Program-made: the position numbers and the translations under genes
The notes under the pieces: generated by a model
Told to the model about the DNA's origin: nothing
Seen by the model: the letters and a program-made list of their open reading frames with translations, nothing else
Databases searched by the model: none
Assembly (NCBI RefSeq): GCF_006385675.1
Contig: NZ_VFRR01000004.1
Location: 100,198-164,197 of the forward strand
Length of the DNA: 64,000 bases
Direction of reading: 5' to 3'
From: Maribrevibacterium harenarium
Lineage (GTDB): Bacteria > Pseudomonadota > Gammaproteobacteria > Pseudomonadales > Marinomonadaceae
In this document: positions 39,799 to 50,834 of the stretch, piece by piece
Layout of the letters: each line of letters begins with the position of its first letter
Position numbering within the stretch: position 1 is the stretch's first letter

Positions 39799-40647
39799 AT
39801 GCGTATTGATCAGGCGCTTACTTGGGCGCAGCAACAATTAGAGCAACACTCTGACACCAGTCGCTTGGATGCAGAGTGTTTGTTGTGCCATGTGCTAGAT
39901 CGTCCTCGAACTTACCTGTTTACTTGGCCGGATCGGGATCTAAGTGCTTCCCAGAGCGGTGCTTTCGCTGAGCTAATTACACGGCGCAAGCAAGGGGAGC
40001 CGGTCGCTTACTTGATTGGTAGTCAAGATTTTTGGACGCTGAATTTAGAGGTTGCTCCTTGCACCTTAATTCCCCGGGCGGATACTGAACGCTTGGTAGA
40101 GCTGGCCCTAGAGAAAATCCCTGAAGATACCACGTTAAAGGTGCTTGATCTCGGAACAGGAACCGGAGCCATCGCTCTCGCTCTAGCAAGTGAGCGACCT
40201 CTAGCACGGGTGACGGGATTGGACTTTCAGCCGGATGCGGTGGCACTGGCACAGCGCAATGCCAAACGCAATGGCTTAGCGGTGGAGTTCTACCAGAGCG
40301 ACTGGTTCAGCCAAGTCTCCAGTGGCACCACTTACCAAGTTATCGTATCTAACCCTCCGTATATCGACCCAGAAGATGTTCACCTGACCCAAGGGGATGT
40401 ACGTTTTGAGCCCCTTACTGCATTGATTGCAGATAATCACGGTTTGTCGGATATTGAGCGAATTACTTCCGACGCTCGCCAGTTTCTGGCTAGAGGTGGT
40501 TGGTTGTTACTGGAGCACGGCTATGATCAAGGGCAGCAAGTAAGGGATATCCTCACTGCCGCTGGTTATGACCAAGTGACAACTGAGCGGGACTTAAATA
40601 ATCATGAGCGCGTCACGATGGGGTGCTGGCTAGCCGTCGGTGTTTAA
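39799..40647 (+). CDS. prmC: Release factor glutamine methyltransferase PrmC
   Basis: Methylates the GGQ glutamine of RF1 and RF2 using SAM. The 282-residue protein has an N-terminal helical release-factor-binding domain, the SAM loop VLDLGTGTGAIAL (about 115-127) and the catalytic N185-P-P-Y. It lies directly after its substrate gene prfA. Its stop abuts the stop of convergent yaaA with no intervening base. Confidence 0.96.
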   Translation: MRIDQALTWAQQQLEQHSDTSRLDAECLLCHVLDRPRTYLFTWPDRDLSASQSGAFAELITRRKQGEPVAYLIGSQDFWTLNLEVAPCTLIPRADTERLVELALEKIPEDTTLKVLDLGTGTGAIALALASERPLARVTGLDFQPDAVALAQRNAKRNGLAVEFYQSDWFSQVSSGTTYQVIVSNPPYIDPEDVHLTQGDVRFEPLTALIADNHGLSDIERITSDARQFLARGGWLLLEHGYDQGQQVRDILTAAGYDQVTTERDLNNHERVTMGCWLAVGV

Positions 40648-41427
40648 CTATTTTTCTTGGGCTGATTCCGGGCGAATAAATACCGGTTCTAATGCCGTGG
40701 AGCGACTTGCATCGTACCGGTAACCCGAATAATCAAATGCCTTGAGGTCTTCTGGGTTGGTGATTGCGTTAGTTAGCAAGAAGCGCACCATCATCCCCCG
40801 TGCTTTTTTTGCATAAAAACTAATCACCTTATATTGACCATTTTTCTCATCTAGGAAGTTTGGGGTAATTATTTGGTGATTTAGGTACTGTTTACTGACA
40901 GCTTTAAAATATTCGTTGGAAGCCAAATTGACTAGGACTTCATCGTCACCCATTTCCTGATTGAGAAACTTGGCAATTTTTGTTCCCCAAAATTGGTAAA
41001 GGTCCTTACCTTTAGCATTTTCTAGCTTTGTACCCATTTCCAAACGGTAGGGTTGGATTAAGTCTAACGGGCGCAAGATGCCATACAAGCCGCTCAAGAT
41101 ACGCAAATTTTGCTGTGCTGAGGTGATTTGGTCAGCGGTTAATGAATAGGCATCAAGACCGGTATAAACATCACCCATAAAGGTAAACAGTGCCGGACGG
41201 CTGTTACTGCTATCGTGCAATTGTTGCCAGCTATGGTAGCGTTCCACATTAAGCGTGGACAATTTGTCACTCAGTTTCATAAGGCTGGCGATATCGGCCG
41301 GTGTCTTTTGGCGTAGAGTGGAGATGAGCTCAGCGGCGTATTCTAAGTGTTCTGGCACGGTCAACGAGCTTACTGGAGGTTGGCTGTCTAAGTCTAAAGT
41401 CTTAGCGGGTGAGATCACATATTTCAT
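40648..41427 (-). CDS. yaaA: Peroxide stress protein YaaA (DUF328)
   Basis: 259 residues from the Met at 41427, starting MKYVISPAKTLDLDSQPPVS as in YaaA. Further family blocks are FTFMGDVYTGLDAYSL, ILSGLYGILRPLDLIQPYRLEMGTKL, VNLASNEYFKAV and FYAKKARGMMVRFL. In E. coli OxyR induces yaaA and the protein lowers free iron and DNA damage under peroxide. The upstream frame to 41448 adds seven residues outside the family. There is no terminator between it and prmC. Confidence 0.94.
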   Translation of the reverse strand: MKYVISPAKTLDLDSQPPVSSLTVPEHLEYAAELISTLRQKTPADIASLMKLSDKLSTLNVERYHSWQQLHDSSNSRPALFTFMGDVYTGLDAYSLTADQITSAQQNLRILSGLYGILRPLDLIQPYRLEMGTKLENAKGKDLYQFWGTKIAKFLNQEMGDDEVLVNLASNEYFKAVSKQYLNHQIITPNFLDEKNGQYKVISFYAKKARGMMVRFLLTNAITNPEDLKAFDYSGYRYDASRSTALEPVFIRPESAQEK

Positions 41428-41516
41428 TGAATACCTATTTCGAGTCATTGCGTTTAACCTTAATTATCCATACAGTGGTAGCAATGTTCTAGTTATCGAG
41501 CTGATAGAGACGATTC

Positions 41517-41702
41517 ATGAAGGATAATTTATTACCATTTCCGGATATCAAGCGAGCACAGCCTAAAGCAGAAAAGTCTTTAGCAGTGCAAGACGTAAAG
41601 GAATTAGAGCGCCTGCGGGATGCATTTGCCCAAGCTTGCAAGGACTGGCCTATAGAAATGGCTGAGTTACCTGAAGAAAATCGCAAGCAGCGCCTTTCCT
41701 GA
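41517..41702 (+). CDS. Small protein of unknown function (61 aa)
   Basis: I do not recognise this family. The protein begins MKDNLLPFPDIKRAQPKAEK and continues with a charged helical segment (VKELERLRDAFAQACKDWP), with no membrane segment or signal. A GATAGAGACG stretch precedes the ATG. It lies in the same direction as, and 54 nt before, the BASS-like gene, and is divergent from yaaA. The coding frame is plausible by composition but short, so it is moderately supported. Confidence 0.5.
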   Translation: MKDNLLPFPDIKRAQPKAEKSLAVQDVKELERLRDAFAQACKDWPIEMAELPEENRKQRLS

Positions 41703-41756
41703 TTTTATCTGTTATCCACCGTTTAAGTTCACTTCTCATTTATAAAAGGCACCCTA

Positions 41757-42674
41757 GTGTTAGCCCTTATTATCCGTCATTCGTTACTGGGTATGTTTTT
41801 AAGCGCCGTACTCGGTTTCATATTACCCTCTTGGTCGGCTGCGGTATTTCCATTTTTACCTTATGTTCTATTCACGCTCATGATGCTGACATTGTTGGGG
41901 ATGCCGCTAACGGATTTACTGACCTGTATGCGTCGTTCACTAGTGTGGTGGTATGGGGGCTTGCACGCTCTAGTTACGATGGCGCTGCTGCTATTGGTGG
42001 CTTGGATGGGGGACTTGGGGGATGAACTGACCCTTGCTTTACTGGCAGTGGGGGCAACCGGGTCTCTGTTTGCTACGCCCGCTATTGTTCGGGCGCTCGG
42101 GCTGGATAGTTTGATGGCCATGGCAATGACTATTGCGACAACATTATTGCTACCCGCGGTCATCCTTGTGCCTATTTCTATCTACGGTACTGGAGAGAGC
42201 AGCCTAAACTGGGGTGGCTATTTTATGCGCTTAGGGATCTTTATTGGGGGCCCTCTGCTGATTTCCTATTGTGTACGCCGCTTTTTGCCAAAGTCTAAGG
42301 TTGATCCTCTGTTGGTCAAGATTTCCCCCTATACCATACTGCTGGTTTTTGCATTCCCGTTTGGCTTGATCGGAGACTTCCGTGGGTTATGGGATTACGA
42401 CGAGGTATTAGCACTGGGATACCTGTTACTTGCTCTGGTGACGGTTGCCTTATTTTTCGCCGTGGCGTTTTTCAGCTATCGGCGACATGGGCATGAATTG
42501 GCATTGATGGCGGCGATTACCTCGGGCAACCGTAACGTATTATTAACTTACACCATCGCGGGAGCATTACTCGGGCCGGCGTTTCTGCCATTGGCAGGGG
42601 CGTTGCAGCTACCTACTTACTTTCTTCCGGTATTTACCCGTTGGCTACATCGTCGCTTATTGAAAAAATCATAA
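41757..42674 (+). CDS. Integral membrane protein, BASS-like transporter
   Basis: 305 residues with about 9-10 hydrophobic helices in five-plus-five style and a short basic C-terminus. The internal GATGSLFATPAIVRALG and SGNRNVLLTYTIAGALLGP blocks resemble the discontinuous helices of the bile-acid:sodium symporter superfamily, but no exact family signature is certain. The start is GTG at 41757. The substrate is unknown. It might be cotranscribed with the small gene upstream. Confidence 0.6.
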   Translation: MLALIIRHSLLGMFLSAVLGFILPSWSAAVFPFLPYVLFTLMMLTLLGMPLTDLLTCMRRSLVWWYGGLHALVTMALLLLVAWMGDLGDELTLALLAVGATGSLFATPAIVRALGLDSLMAMAMTIATTLLLPAVILVPISIYGTGESSLNWGGYFMRLGIFIGGPLLISYCVRRFLPKSKVDPLLVKISPYTILLVFAFPFGLIGDFRGLWDYDEVLALGYLLLALVTVALFFAVAFFSYRRHGHELALMAAITSGNRNVLLTYTIAGALLGPAFLPLAGALQLPTYFLPVFTRWLHRRLLKKS

Positions 42675-42678
42675 AAAA

Positions 42679-42696
42679 GGGAGGCAGACGCCTCCC
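42679..42696 (-). terminator. Terminator of the hem operon
   Basis: Stem GGGAGGC / GCCTCCC with a 4-nt loop; on the minus strand it is followed by TTTTTT, 22 nt after the hemY stop. Confidence 0.88.
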
Positions 42697-42718
42697 TAGA
42701 TTTAGGTGATTATTCGTA

Positions 42719-43948
42719 TTATGGCAAAGGTAAGCGTGCTAGTGTTTTCGGGCTAGCCTGGACACGGGATAACAAGAGTTGATGGCTGGCTTTATGATCC
42801 CCAAAGGCCTCTAACAAGCGACTCAGCTCATCTACCGCCTCGCTATCGTAATCTAGTGTGACCGCTCGTTCATAATAGTCCTTGGCTTTACCCCAGAGTT
42901 TTTGTTTCTGGCAAATACGCCCTGCAGTCAATAAAAGAGGCGCATTATCAGGGTTCTTTTTCACCCAGTTTTCGACAGTACTGAGCGCTTTGCTGGTGTC
43001 AGTACAGCTTAATTTGCCATACAAAGTGATCAGTTCTGGAGTGATTGCTTTACCTAGCAATTGACGTAAGTAAGACTCCGCATGTACTTCACCACCAAAT
43101 TCGATCAGCGCCGTCACATAAGTTAACTGCATTTGTGGATCAGATTGGATGCTGTCCAGTTTTCCCCACAAGATTTGCAGATCTTCGGCTAACTGATCCT
43201 TGTCTTTACCAACTTTGCGGCGAAATTTCAGTTGTTCCAGCAGGGCTAAAAAAGCATTGCCTTCTAGTTCCCGTAGGTTTTCTTCTTTGAAAATACCGTA
43301 TTTTTTCAGAGTGGGAGTGAGCTTCTGCAATGCGTCCCAGTCCTTCAATTTGGTATAAACTGTCACCAACATTTTTAGCGTTTGGCGATGTTTTGGCTTC
43401 AACTTATGTAGGTGCAGCAGGGTTGCCAATGCGCCTTCGTAATGTCCCTGTTTTAACTGAATTTGGCTCTGTGCGAAACCAATAGCAAACTCCGCGTCGG
43501 GGGAGACTTTATGGGCTTCCCGTAATAGCGCTTTGGAGCGCTCATGCTCGTCTTGCTCACTGGCCGCATACGCTGCGCCAATATAGTTCACTAGCGGATA
43601 GCTCACTTTATCGGCACTGGAAGTCAATAGTTTCTCGGCTTTATCCCAGTTGCCACCGACCAGCTCCAACATGCCTTTGATAGTGTTTTGAGCAGCGCGT
43701 TTTTGGGCAATGCCACCAGTCACTTTCGACAAAGAAGAGTTTGGGTGCAGTAATACCCATACCAAACGCCACAGCCAATGAAAAGCAAAGTACCCAGCGA
43801 GTACTAGGACACTAAAGACCCAGACGCTAGTTTCTAGGGTGACATGATTGAAAGAAATCATCACGTAACCCGTATCTTGCTTCATGAGGAGTCCTAAAGC
43901 ACCGCCAGCAATCAGCATGATAACTAGGGAGAGGAGGAATTTTCTCAT
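42719..43948 (-). CDS. hemY: HemY, heme-biosynthesis-associated TPR membrane protein
   Basis: 409-residue HemY N-domain/TPR protein with two membrane helices at about 4-22 and 40-60. The motif FAFHWLWRLVW is followed by cytosolic or periplasmic TPR helices (AEFAIGFAQSQIQLKQGHYEGAL, YERAVTLDYDSEAVDELSRL). This is the gammaproteobacterial HemY, not the Bacillus protoporphyrinogen oxidase of that name; its role in heme synthesis remains indirect. Its start overlaps the hemX stop by 4 bp (ATGA). Confidence 0.93.
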   Translation of the reverse strand: MRKFLLSLVIMLIAGGALGLLMKQDTGYVMISFNHVTLETSVWVFSVLVLAGYFAFHWLWRLVWVLLHPNSSLSKVTGGIAQKRAAQNTIKGMLELVGGNWDKAEKLLTSSADKVSYPLVNYIGAAYAASEQDEHERSKALLREAHKVSPDAEFAIGFAQSQIQLKQGHYEGALATLLHLHKLKPKHRQTLKMLVTVYTKLKDWDALQKLTPTLKKYGIFKEENLRELEGNAFLALLEQLKFRRKVGKDKDQLAEDLQILWGKLDSIQSDPQMQLTYVTALIEFGGEVHAESYLRQLLGKAITPELITLYGKLSCTDTSKALSTVENWVKKNPDNAPLLLTAGRICQKQKLWGKAKDYYERAVTLDYDSEAVDELSRLLEAFGDHKASHQLLLSRVQASPKTLARLPLP

Positions 43949-45141
43949 AGGGAAGCGGCCTCCTGCTGGTCGTTATCAACTGCTGGTGCGACTACATCTT
44001 CTGGTACTGGAGCAGAAGGATTCTGATTCCATTTCAGCATTAGTGCTTTCATGGCCTCAAGAGATGGACGAGGCAATGGAATCTGCGGCGTTGGATCAAC
44101 TTGCTGTAATGCCGTTAGCGTAGTCATAAACGCGATAGTGGTTTGCGATTCTGGATCAAAGAATTCGCTCACCGCTGCGGCAGCCCGCTCTAGTGATTTG
44201 GCGTAGATAGTATCTTCGCCTTTAATTAGCGCGACTTGAGCGATATCAAGCTGCATTTGAATAGCCGTAACAACATGTTGGTAATCTTCTGCCGGTAACA
44301 GTGCTGCTACGGGTTTTTGATTGTAGTTAATGACCACTAACGATTTTAAACCTTCCCAAGCGTCCAAGGCCATTTGCCCATAATTGTCGCTGACATCTGG
44401 TAGTGGCGTTGATGTTTGGCTTTGTGCTTGCCACTGGGATGAAGGTTCCCGTTGTGGTAAATCCATTACTTGGTCATAAAGGGCGGCAAGTTGCAGGTAG
44501 TGACCTTCGAGGTCAAAATCTTCGATGGTCTTTAATTTCTGAATATCAGACGTAATCGCTTTGCGAGTATCAAATAGTAGCGGGTCTTTTAAGCCTGCCA
44601 GAATTTGATCTGCACTGGTTAAGAGCGCCAAGGCGTTGTTCACATCTCGATCTAGTAATAATCGTTGGTTCGCTAAACGAATCAAGTACTCAGCTTCAGC
44701 GAGAGACCAATCCGCTTTACTAGTACGACCTAGTTGGTTGATTTTAACCGACAGAGCGGCGAGTTCTTCGCTCATGCGAGACTGGTTTTGCGCTTGCTGC
44801 TGCGATAGGGCATCTGCTTGACGCGCCAGTTGCTGGGCTTGTTGTGGTAGCGATGTGAGCTGCTTGAGTTGTTGGCTCGTTGTGGCGGTTGTGTTGGTTA
44901 GTTGCTCTACCTGGCTAGAAAGCGCCGTTACCGCACCACTGTCCTGCTGTTTCGCCATATAGTTTTGATAATACTGGAAGCCACTTAGGCCAGCGGCTGC
45001 CACTGCAACCAGTAGTGCGATACCTGAAAGCGCGCTATTACTGGACTTACTTGGAGGTGTTGGTGACGGTGAGGTCGATGGTTTTACATCTGCTTGCACA
45101 TCCGTGCTAGTTGGCTGGTTGTCGTCTTTCTTCTCACTCAT
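43945..45141 (-). CDS. hemX: HemX-type protein (uroporphyrinogen III methyltransferase-like, membrane)
   Basis: 398 residues from the ATG at 45141. A Pro/Ser-rich cytosolic head (SEKKDDNQPTSTDVQADVKP), one membrane helix (about 40-58, ALSGIALLVAVAAAGLSGF) and a coiled coil rich in Gln (QQLKQLTSLPQQAQQLARQ) come first. The HemX domain follows, with WSLAEAEYLIRLANQRLLLD. It has no methyltransferase motif despite the old name. The ATG shares its A with the hemD stop codon (TAATG). Confidence 0.93.
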   Translation of the reverse strand: MSEKKDDNQPTSTDVQADVKPSTSPSPTPPSKSSNSALSGIALLVAVAAAGLSGFQYYQNYMAKQQDSGAVTALSSQVEQLTNTTATTSQQLKQLTSLPQQAQQLARQADALSQQQAQNQSRMSEELAALSVKINQLGRTSKADWSLAEAEYLIRLANQRLLLDRDVNNALALLTSADQILAGLKDPLLFDTRKAITSDIQKLKTIEDFDLEGHYLQLAALYDQVMDLPQREPSSQWQAQSQTSTPLPDVSDNYGQMALDAWEGLKSLVVINYNQKPVAALLPAEDYQHVVTAIQMQLDIAQVALIKGEDTIYAKSLERAAAAVSEFFDPESQTTIAFMTTLTALQQVDPTPQIPLPRPSLEAMKALMLKWNQNPSAPVPEDVVAPAVDNDQQEAASL

Positions 45142-45893
45142 TATGTTCGTCCTAACAGGTCTTTGGTCGCCAAATATAAGCTTTGATCGTCTGCTCCGTT
45201 GGAGCATATCACCTTTTGCCAGCCAAGTTCTGCGCTTAAGCGACGTACTCGTTCGCTGGGTACTAAAATTGGGCGATGAAATATGTCTACATTATGTTGT
45301 TGGGCAAGCTTGGTTAAATTCTCTACCCCTTCGGCACTGGTGGCCCAAATCAGCTCAAATGGGTCTAGGAACAGCAAATCTTGGGCGGTATAGCTTGGCT
45401 CACTGCGCTGATAGAGTTCTAAATAAGTGACTTTAGCCCCCTTAGCCTCTAAACCGTCAGCAAGGGCAGGCCGCCCCCCTTGTCCCCGCACAATGAGTAC
45501 TTTGCTGTGACGCATATTGACGGGTTTTAGCCATTCTAAGAGCTGCTCGGTAGTATTACCCGGGTTAGAAATGGCTGGTAGGCCGCCATGTTTTAGTAAC
45601 TCGGTCGTACCCGCGCCAATGCCAATCCATTGAGTATTGATCGGAGCCATAGGCCAGCATTCGTCGATATACTCAAGTGCTAGGCGTGCCGCGTTTTTGC
45701 TCACGAAAAAGACGAACTGGAACTCATCTAAGCAAAACACCTGGGAACGAATAGCAGCCTGTTGCTCTGGACTATTTAGCGGGGTAATAGACATCATCGG
45801 CAACGGGACAGGAGTCCAGCCGCATTGCCGAACGAACGCGCAGGAAAGCGCGTTCTCAGGTTCGGGACGGGTGATGAGAATATTGGTATTCAC
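45141..45893 (-). CDS. hemD: Uroporphyrinogen-III synthase HemD
   Basis: Cyclises hydroxymethylbilane with inversion of ring D. The 250-residue two-domain protein is divergent in sequence, as usual for the family. It has ILITRPEPENALSCAFVRQ, VFFVSKNAARLAL, GIGAGTTELLKHGG, VLIVRGQGGRPALADGLEAKG and the C-terminal WATSAEGVENL. hemC ends 2 nt upstream and hemX overlaps at the end, so the four genes form one operon. Confidence 0.93.
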   Translation of the reverse strand: MNTNILITRPEPENALSCAFVRQCGWTPVPLPMMSITPLNSPEQQAAIRSQVFCLDEFQFVFFVSKNAARLALEYIDECWPMAPINTQWIGIGAGTTELLKHGGLPAISNPGNTTEQLLEWLKPVNMRHSKVLIVRGQGGRPALADGLEAKGAKVTYLELYQRSEPSYTAQDLLFLDPFELIWATSAEGVENLTKLAQQHNVDIFHRPILVPSERVRRLSAELGWQKVICSNGADDQSLYLATKDLLGRT

Positions 45894-45895
45894 GG

Positions 45896-46825
45896 TTAAG
45901 CACTGGCGTAAACAGCGTCTAGAATTTCTTTGGCGCCACGATTTAGTAGATCGTCTGCCAGTTGCACACCAAGTTGTTCCGCCTGACTGACTGGGCCGGT
46001 TAGCTCGCCGCGTACCATTTGTTTACCATCTGGGCTACCTACTAAAGCTCGAAGGTATAGTTGCTCTCCGTTCAGGGTGGCGAAACAGGCGATTGGCGCT
46101 TGGCAGCCACCATTTAAGCGGGCATTAACCGCACGCTCAGCCAAAACTCGGTAGGCTGTTTCTTGGTGTTGCAGCGGTGCGAGCATCTGCAGTAGTTCGG
46201 TATCGTCGCTGCGGCATTCGATACCCATGGCACCTTGTCCACCGGCAGGCAATGAAAACTCATCACTGATGCGTTGGCGAATGCGATCGGCAAACTCAAG
46301 ACGTAATAAGCCCGCGGTCGCCAAAATGATGGCATCGTATTCGCCATCGTCTAATTTTCTTAGGCGAGTATTCACATTGCCACGTAGATCTTTGATCACT
46401 AAATCGGGGCGCTGCATACGTAACTGGCAAGAGCGACGTAGGCTCGATGTGCCAACCACCGCACCGGCTGGTAGGGAGTCGATAGAGTCATATTTATTCG
46501 AAACAAACGCATCGGTAGGGTCTTCGCGCTCACAGATGACGGCTAATCCCAAGCCTTCGGGGAAGGCCATTGGTACGTCCTTCATGGAGTGGACGGCGAT
46601 ATCGGCGGTGCCATTAAGGAGCGCGGTTTCTAGTTCTTTCACAAACAAACCTTTGCCACCAATTTTAGAAAGGGGTGAGTCCAAAATCTGATCGCCTTTA
46701 GTCGTCATGCCCAGCAATTCCACTTTGACCTCTGGATAGAGAGCTTCGAGTGAGGCTTTAACGTTGTTAGCTTGCCATAACGCGAGTTGGCTCTCACGGG
46801 TTGCGATGACGATTTTATTTCTCAC
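45896..46825 (-). CDS. hemC: Porphobilinogen deaminase HemC
   Basis: Joins four porphobilinogens into hydroxymethylbilane. The 309-residue enzyme begins [20 protein letters not shown] and has HSMKDVP and [11 protein letters not shown]. The dipyrromethane cofactor attaches at C241 in [10 protein letters not shown]. It leads the hemC-D-X-Y operon, divergent from argH, an arrangement close to that in Pseudomonas. Confidence 0.97.
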   Translation of the reverse strand: MRNKIVIATRESQLALWQANNVKASLEALYPEVKVELLGMTTKGDQILDSPLSKIGGKGLFVKELETALLNGTADIAVHSMKDVPMAFPEGLGLAVICEREDPTDAFVSNKYDSIDSLPAGAVVGTSSLRRSCQLRMQRPDLVIKDLRGNVNTRLRKLDDGEYDAIILATAGLLRLEFADRIRQRISDEFSLPAGGQGAMGIECRSDDTELLQMLAPLQHQETAYRVLAERAVNARLNGGCQAPIACFATLNGEQLYLRALVGSPDGKQMVRGELTGPVSQAEQLGVQLADDLLNRGAKEILDAVYASA

Positions 46826-46976
46826 GGTTTCTCCTGGTACTTCAATCCGATTTGGCGCATAAAATTGCTTACATCATACTCTTTGCTATCCCAAGCGTCA
46901 TCCTCGTAAGCCTTTATAAACCCCGCTGCTTCAGGTAATCTTGCCGCACATTGATTTCACACTGGGATTTATAGCA

Positions 46977-48377
46977 ATGACTGATACAAATAAAACCACC
47001 AACCAGCAGTGGGGTGGACGTTTTTCTGAACCGGTAGATGCCTTCGTGGCACGTTTTACCGCGTCGGTAGAGTTTGACCAGCGTATGGCCAAACAAGACA
47101 TTCAAGGTTCGATTGCCCATGCCACCATGTTGGCAAAAGTTGGCGTACTAACCGAAGAAGAACGTGATCAGATCATTCAGGGTTTAACCGAAATCGAAGC
47201 GGAAATCGTAGCCGGGGAATTCGCCTGGTCGGTAGAATTGGAAGACGTGCACATGAACATTGAGGCGCGCTTGACCCAAAAAATCGGTATCACGGGCAAA
47301 AAGCTCCACACTGGTCGTTCCCGTAATGACCAGGTTGCTACCGACATTCGCTTGTATATGCGTGATGAAATAGACTTCTTGTTAGAAGAGGTCACGCGTC
47401 TGCAACAGGGGATCTTATCCCTTGCCGAGCAGAATACAGATACCGTCATGCCTGGCTTTACCCACTTGCAAACCGCTCAGCCAGTGACCTTTGGTCACCA
47501 TTTAATGGCGTGGTATGAAATGGCCCAGCGGGATTATGAGCGTCTGCTAGATTGCCGCAAGCGCGTCAATATTCTACCACTCGGCGCTGCCGCATTGGCG
47601 GGGACAACTTACCCTATCGATCGTTATATGACCGCCGATTTACTTGGCTTTGAGCGCCCAACCTATAACTCTTTGGATTCCGTGAGTGATCGTGATTTTG
47701 CCATTGAATTCACGGCGGCGGCGTCAGTTATTATGATGCACCTATCCCGCTGGGCAGAGGAGCTGGTGATGTGGACGTCGGCTCAGTTCAACTTCATCTT
47801 CTTGCCAGATCGTTTTTGTACTGGCTCTTCCATCATGCCGCAGAAGAAAAACCCTGATGTGCCAGAATTAGTGCGTGGCAAAACTGGTCGCGTATATGGT
47901 CACCTGATGGGCTTACTGACTCTAATGAAGTCCCAGTGCTTGGCTTACAACAAAGATAACCAAGAAGACAAAGAGCCATTGTTTGATACCGTAGATACTC
48001 TGAAAGGTTCATTGCGTGCCTTTGCAGATATGATTCCAGCTATCGAAGCCCGCAAAGAATACATGTATGAAGCAGCCAAACGTGGCTTTAGTACCGCTAC
48101 TGACTTGGCGGATTACTTAGTGCGTAAAGGCGTAGCATTCCGTGACGCCCATGAAATCGTTGGTAAGGCAGTAGGTTTTGGTGTCAAAGAAGGCCGTGAC
48201 CTATCTGAAATGACCCTCGAAGAGCTGCAAGGCTTTGGTGCTATGATTGAGGCTGATGTATTTGAAGTGCTAACGCTGGAAGGTTCAGTAGCTGCCCGCG
48301 ATCATGTGGGAGGCACTGCGCCAGCCCAAGTTCGAGCTGCTATTGCTCGCGCCCACGAAGAATTGTCTAAACGCTAG
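46977..48377 (+). CDS. argH: Argininosuccinate lyase ArgH
   Basis: Last step of arginine synthesis; splits argininosuccinate to arginine and fumarate. From the ATG at 46977 the protein has 466 residues, starting [20 protein letters not shown]. It has [15 protein letters not shown], the family signature [20 protein letters not shown] (about 283-302) and [16 protein letters not shown]. Twelve upstream in-frame codons are excluded because the family begins at the chosen Met. Confidence 0.97.
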   Translation: MTDTNKTTNQQWGGRFSEPVDAFVARFTASVEFDQRMAKQDIQGSIAHATMLAKVGVLTEEERDQIIQGLTEIEAEIVAGEFAWSVELEDVHMNIEARLTQKIGITGKKLHTGRSRNDQVATDIRLYMRDEIDFLLEEVTRLQQGILSLAEQNTDTVMPGFTHLQTAQPVTFGHHLMAWYEMAQRDYERLLDCRKRVNILPLGAAALAGTTYPIDRYMTADLLGFERPTYNSLDSVSDRDFAIEFTAAASVIMMHLSRWAEELVMWTSAQFNFIFLPDRFCTGSSIMPQKKNPDVPELVRGKTGRVYGHLMGLLTLMKSQCLAYNKDNQEDKEPLFDTVDTLKGSLRAFADMIPAIEARKEYMYEAAKRGFSTATDLADYLVRKGVAFRDAHEIVGKAVGFGVKEGRDLSEMTLEELQGFGAMIEADVFEVLTLEGSVAARDHVGGTAPAQVRAAIARAHEELSKR

Positions 48378-48406
48378 GTTTTACTCGTTAGCAAAGTATG
48401 ACTCGT

Positions 48407-48434
48407 GAAAGGGAGCTCCAGGTAGCTCCCTTTT
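48407..48434 (+). terminator. Terminator of argH
   Basis: Stem AAAGGGAGCT / AGCTCCCTTT with a 6-nt loop, followed by TTCATTTG; it lies between converging argH and the EP-repeat gene and may serve both. Confidence 0.82.
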
Positions 48435-48440
48435 CATTTG

Positions 48441-49202
<762 letters not shown>

Positions 49203-49434
49203 CCATGGTTTGCAAACACAGTCGACTTTACCGCGCCATCCGTTTGTTTGCTCTTTCCCGAAAATAGCCCACTCCTTCTTTTATGTGGCTGCACTTGATA
49301 CGCAACTATATCAAAACCCATTGTCCGGGTAACGAAAACACGTAATTAATCTTGCCAAATATCGGCATAGGGGTAGGAAACTTTGCAGTGGGCGGTATAC
49401 TGTTCAACAAATTGAATATTGAGTGATTTTGACC

Positions 49435-49551
49435 ATGGCGAAAAAATATTTAATCGGTCTGGCGCTAGTTGCTTTGCTAAGTGCTTGCGGGAATAAAGGG
49501 GCCCTTTATTTGCCGGTGAATGAACCGCCACAGCTGGTCAATGATCGCTAG
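49435..49551 (+). CDS. lptM: LPS-transport lipoprotein LptM (YifL)
   Basis: 38-residue lipoprotein MAKKYLIGLALVALLSACGN with lipobox LSAC (C18), followed by the family motif KGALYLP. LptM binds the LptDE translocon and helps its disulfide maturation. It lies 18 nt before lysA in the usual lptM-lysA-dapF order. The short length is normal for the conserved core of this family. Confidence 0.88.
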   Translation: MAKKYLIGLALVALLSACGNKGALYLPVNEPPQLVNDR

Positions 49552-49569
49552 TTTTTTGAGGTAACTGAA

Positions 49570-50823
49570 TTGGATTTTTTTAACTACTCCGGCACTGAAT
49601 TACATGCCGAAAATGTGTCACTTGCCGCTATTGCAGAACAGTTTGGCACGCCTACTTATGTCTATTCCCGTGCAACTTTCGAGCGTCACTACAACGCCTA
49701 TGCGAATGCTTTTGCATCCCACCCAACTTTGATCTGCTATGCAGTGAAGGCTTGTTCAAACATTGCCATCCTAAATGTGTTGGCCAAGCTGGGTTCTGGT
49801 TTCGACATTGTGTCCGGTGGTGAATTGGAACGAGTATTGCGCGCAGGTGGCGATCCAGCGAAAGTAATGTTCTCTGGCCTAGGCAAGCAAGAAGCGGAAA
49901 TGGCCCGTGCCTTGGAAGTTGGCATCCATTGCTTCAACGTGGAATCTGAAGCTGAGCTCTATCGTCTCGATAAAGTGGCTGGGGAAATGGGTAAAAAAGC
50001 GCCCGTGTCGTTGCGTGTTAACCCTGATGTGGATGCCAAAACTCACCCTTATATTTCTACCGGTTTGAAAGAAAACAAATTCGGTATCGATATTCTGGAT
50101 GCAGTACGCATCTATGAAGTTGCCAACTCCTTACCTAACTTGGACGTAATGGGTGTGGATTGTCACATTGGCTCTCAGTTAACCGAACTGCAGCCTTTCC
50201 TAGACACCTTCGATCGTCTTATTGGTTTAATTGATCAGTTGGCCGAGAAAGGCATTAAGATCAAACATATGGACTTAGGTGGTGGTCTAGGTGTCCGGTA
50301 CCGTGATGAGGTACCACCAGAGCCGGGGGAATACGCACAATTAATTTTAGAAAAAGTGAAAGGCCGCGACATTATGCTAGCCTTCGAGCCAGGGCGCTCC
50401 ATTGCTGCTAATGCTGGCGTCTTGTTGACCAAAGTTGAGTTTTTAAAATGTACCGCTCATAAGAACTTCGCCATTATTGATGGGGCGATGAATGATTTAA
50501 TCCGCCCATCCTTGTACGGCGCGTGGATGAATATCATCCCAGTTTCTTTACAGCCGACTGGCGAAGGTTCACGGGTCTATGATTTAGTCGGGCCCGTTTG
50601 TGAGACAGGTGACTTTCTAGGTAAAGAGCGTGAGTTAGATATCACTGCAGGCAGCTTGCTAGCGGTACGCTCCGCGGGAGCTTATGGCTTTACCATGTCA
50701 TCCAATTACAACAGTCGCAATCGCGCTGCCGAGGTAATGGTAGATGGTGATGTTGCCCACGAAATTCGTGCCCGTGAAACGATTGATCACCAGCTTGCTG
50801 GCGAATCCTTGTTACCTGCATAG
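49570..50823 (+). CDS. lysA: Diaminopimelate decarboxylase LysA
   Basis: PLP enzyme that converts meso-diaminopimelate to lysine. The 417-residue protein has the PLP lysine K60 (YAVKACSNIAIL), SGGELERVLRAG, DCHIGSQLTEL, the glycine-rich LGGGLGVRY and VGPVCETGDFLG carrying the substrate cysteine. The TTG start at 49570 has a GAGGT site 8 nt upstream. Confidence 0.97.
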   Translation: MDFFNYSGTELHAENVSLAAIAEQFGTPTYVYSRATFERHYNAYANAFASHPTLICYAVKACSNIAILNVLAKLGSGFDIVSGGELERVLRAGGDPAKVMFSGLGKQEAEMARALEVGIHCFNVESEAELYRLDKVAGEMGKKAPVSLRVNPDVDAKTHPYISTGLKENKFGIDILDAVRIYEVANSLPNLDVMGVDCHIGSQLTELQPFLDTFDRLIGLIDQLAEKGIKIKHMDLGGGLGVRYRDEVPPEPGEYAQLILEKVKGRDIMLAFEPGRSIAANAGVLLTKVEFLKCTAHKNFAIIDGAMNDLIRPSLYGAWMNIIPVSLQPTGEGSRVYDLVGPVCETGDFLGKERELDITAGSLLAVRSAGAYGFTMSSNYNSRNRAAEVMVDGDVAHEIRARETIDHQLAGESLLPA

Positions 50824-50834
50824 AGAGTGCCAGC

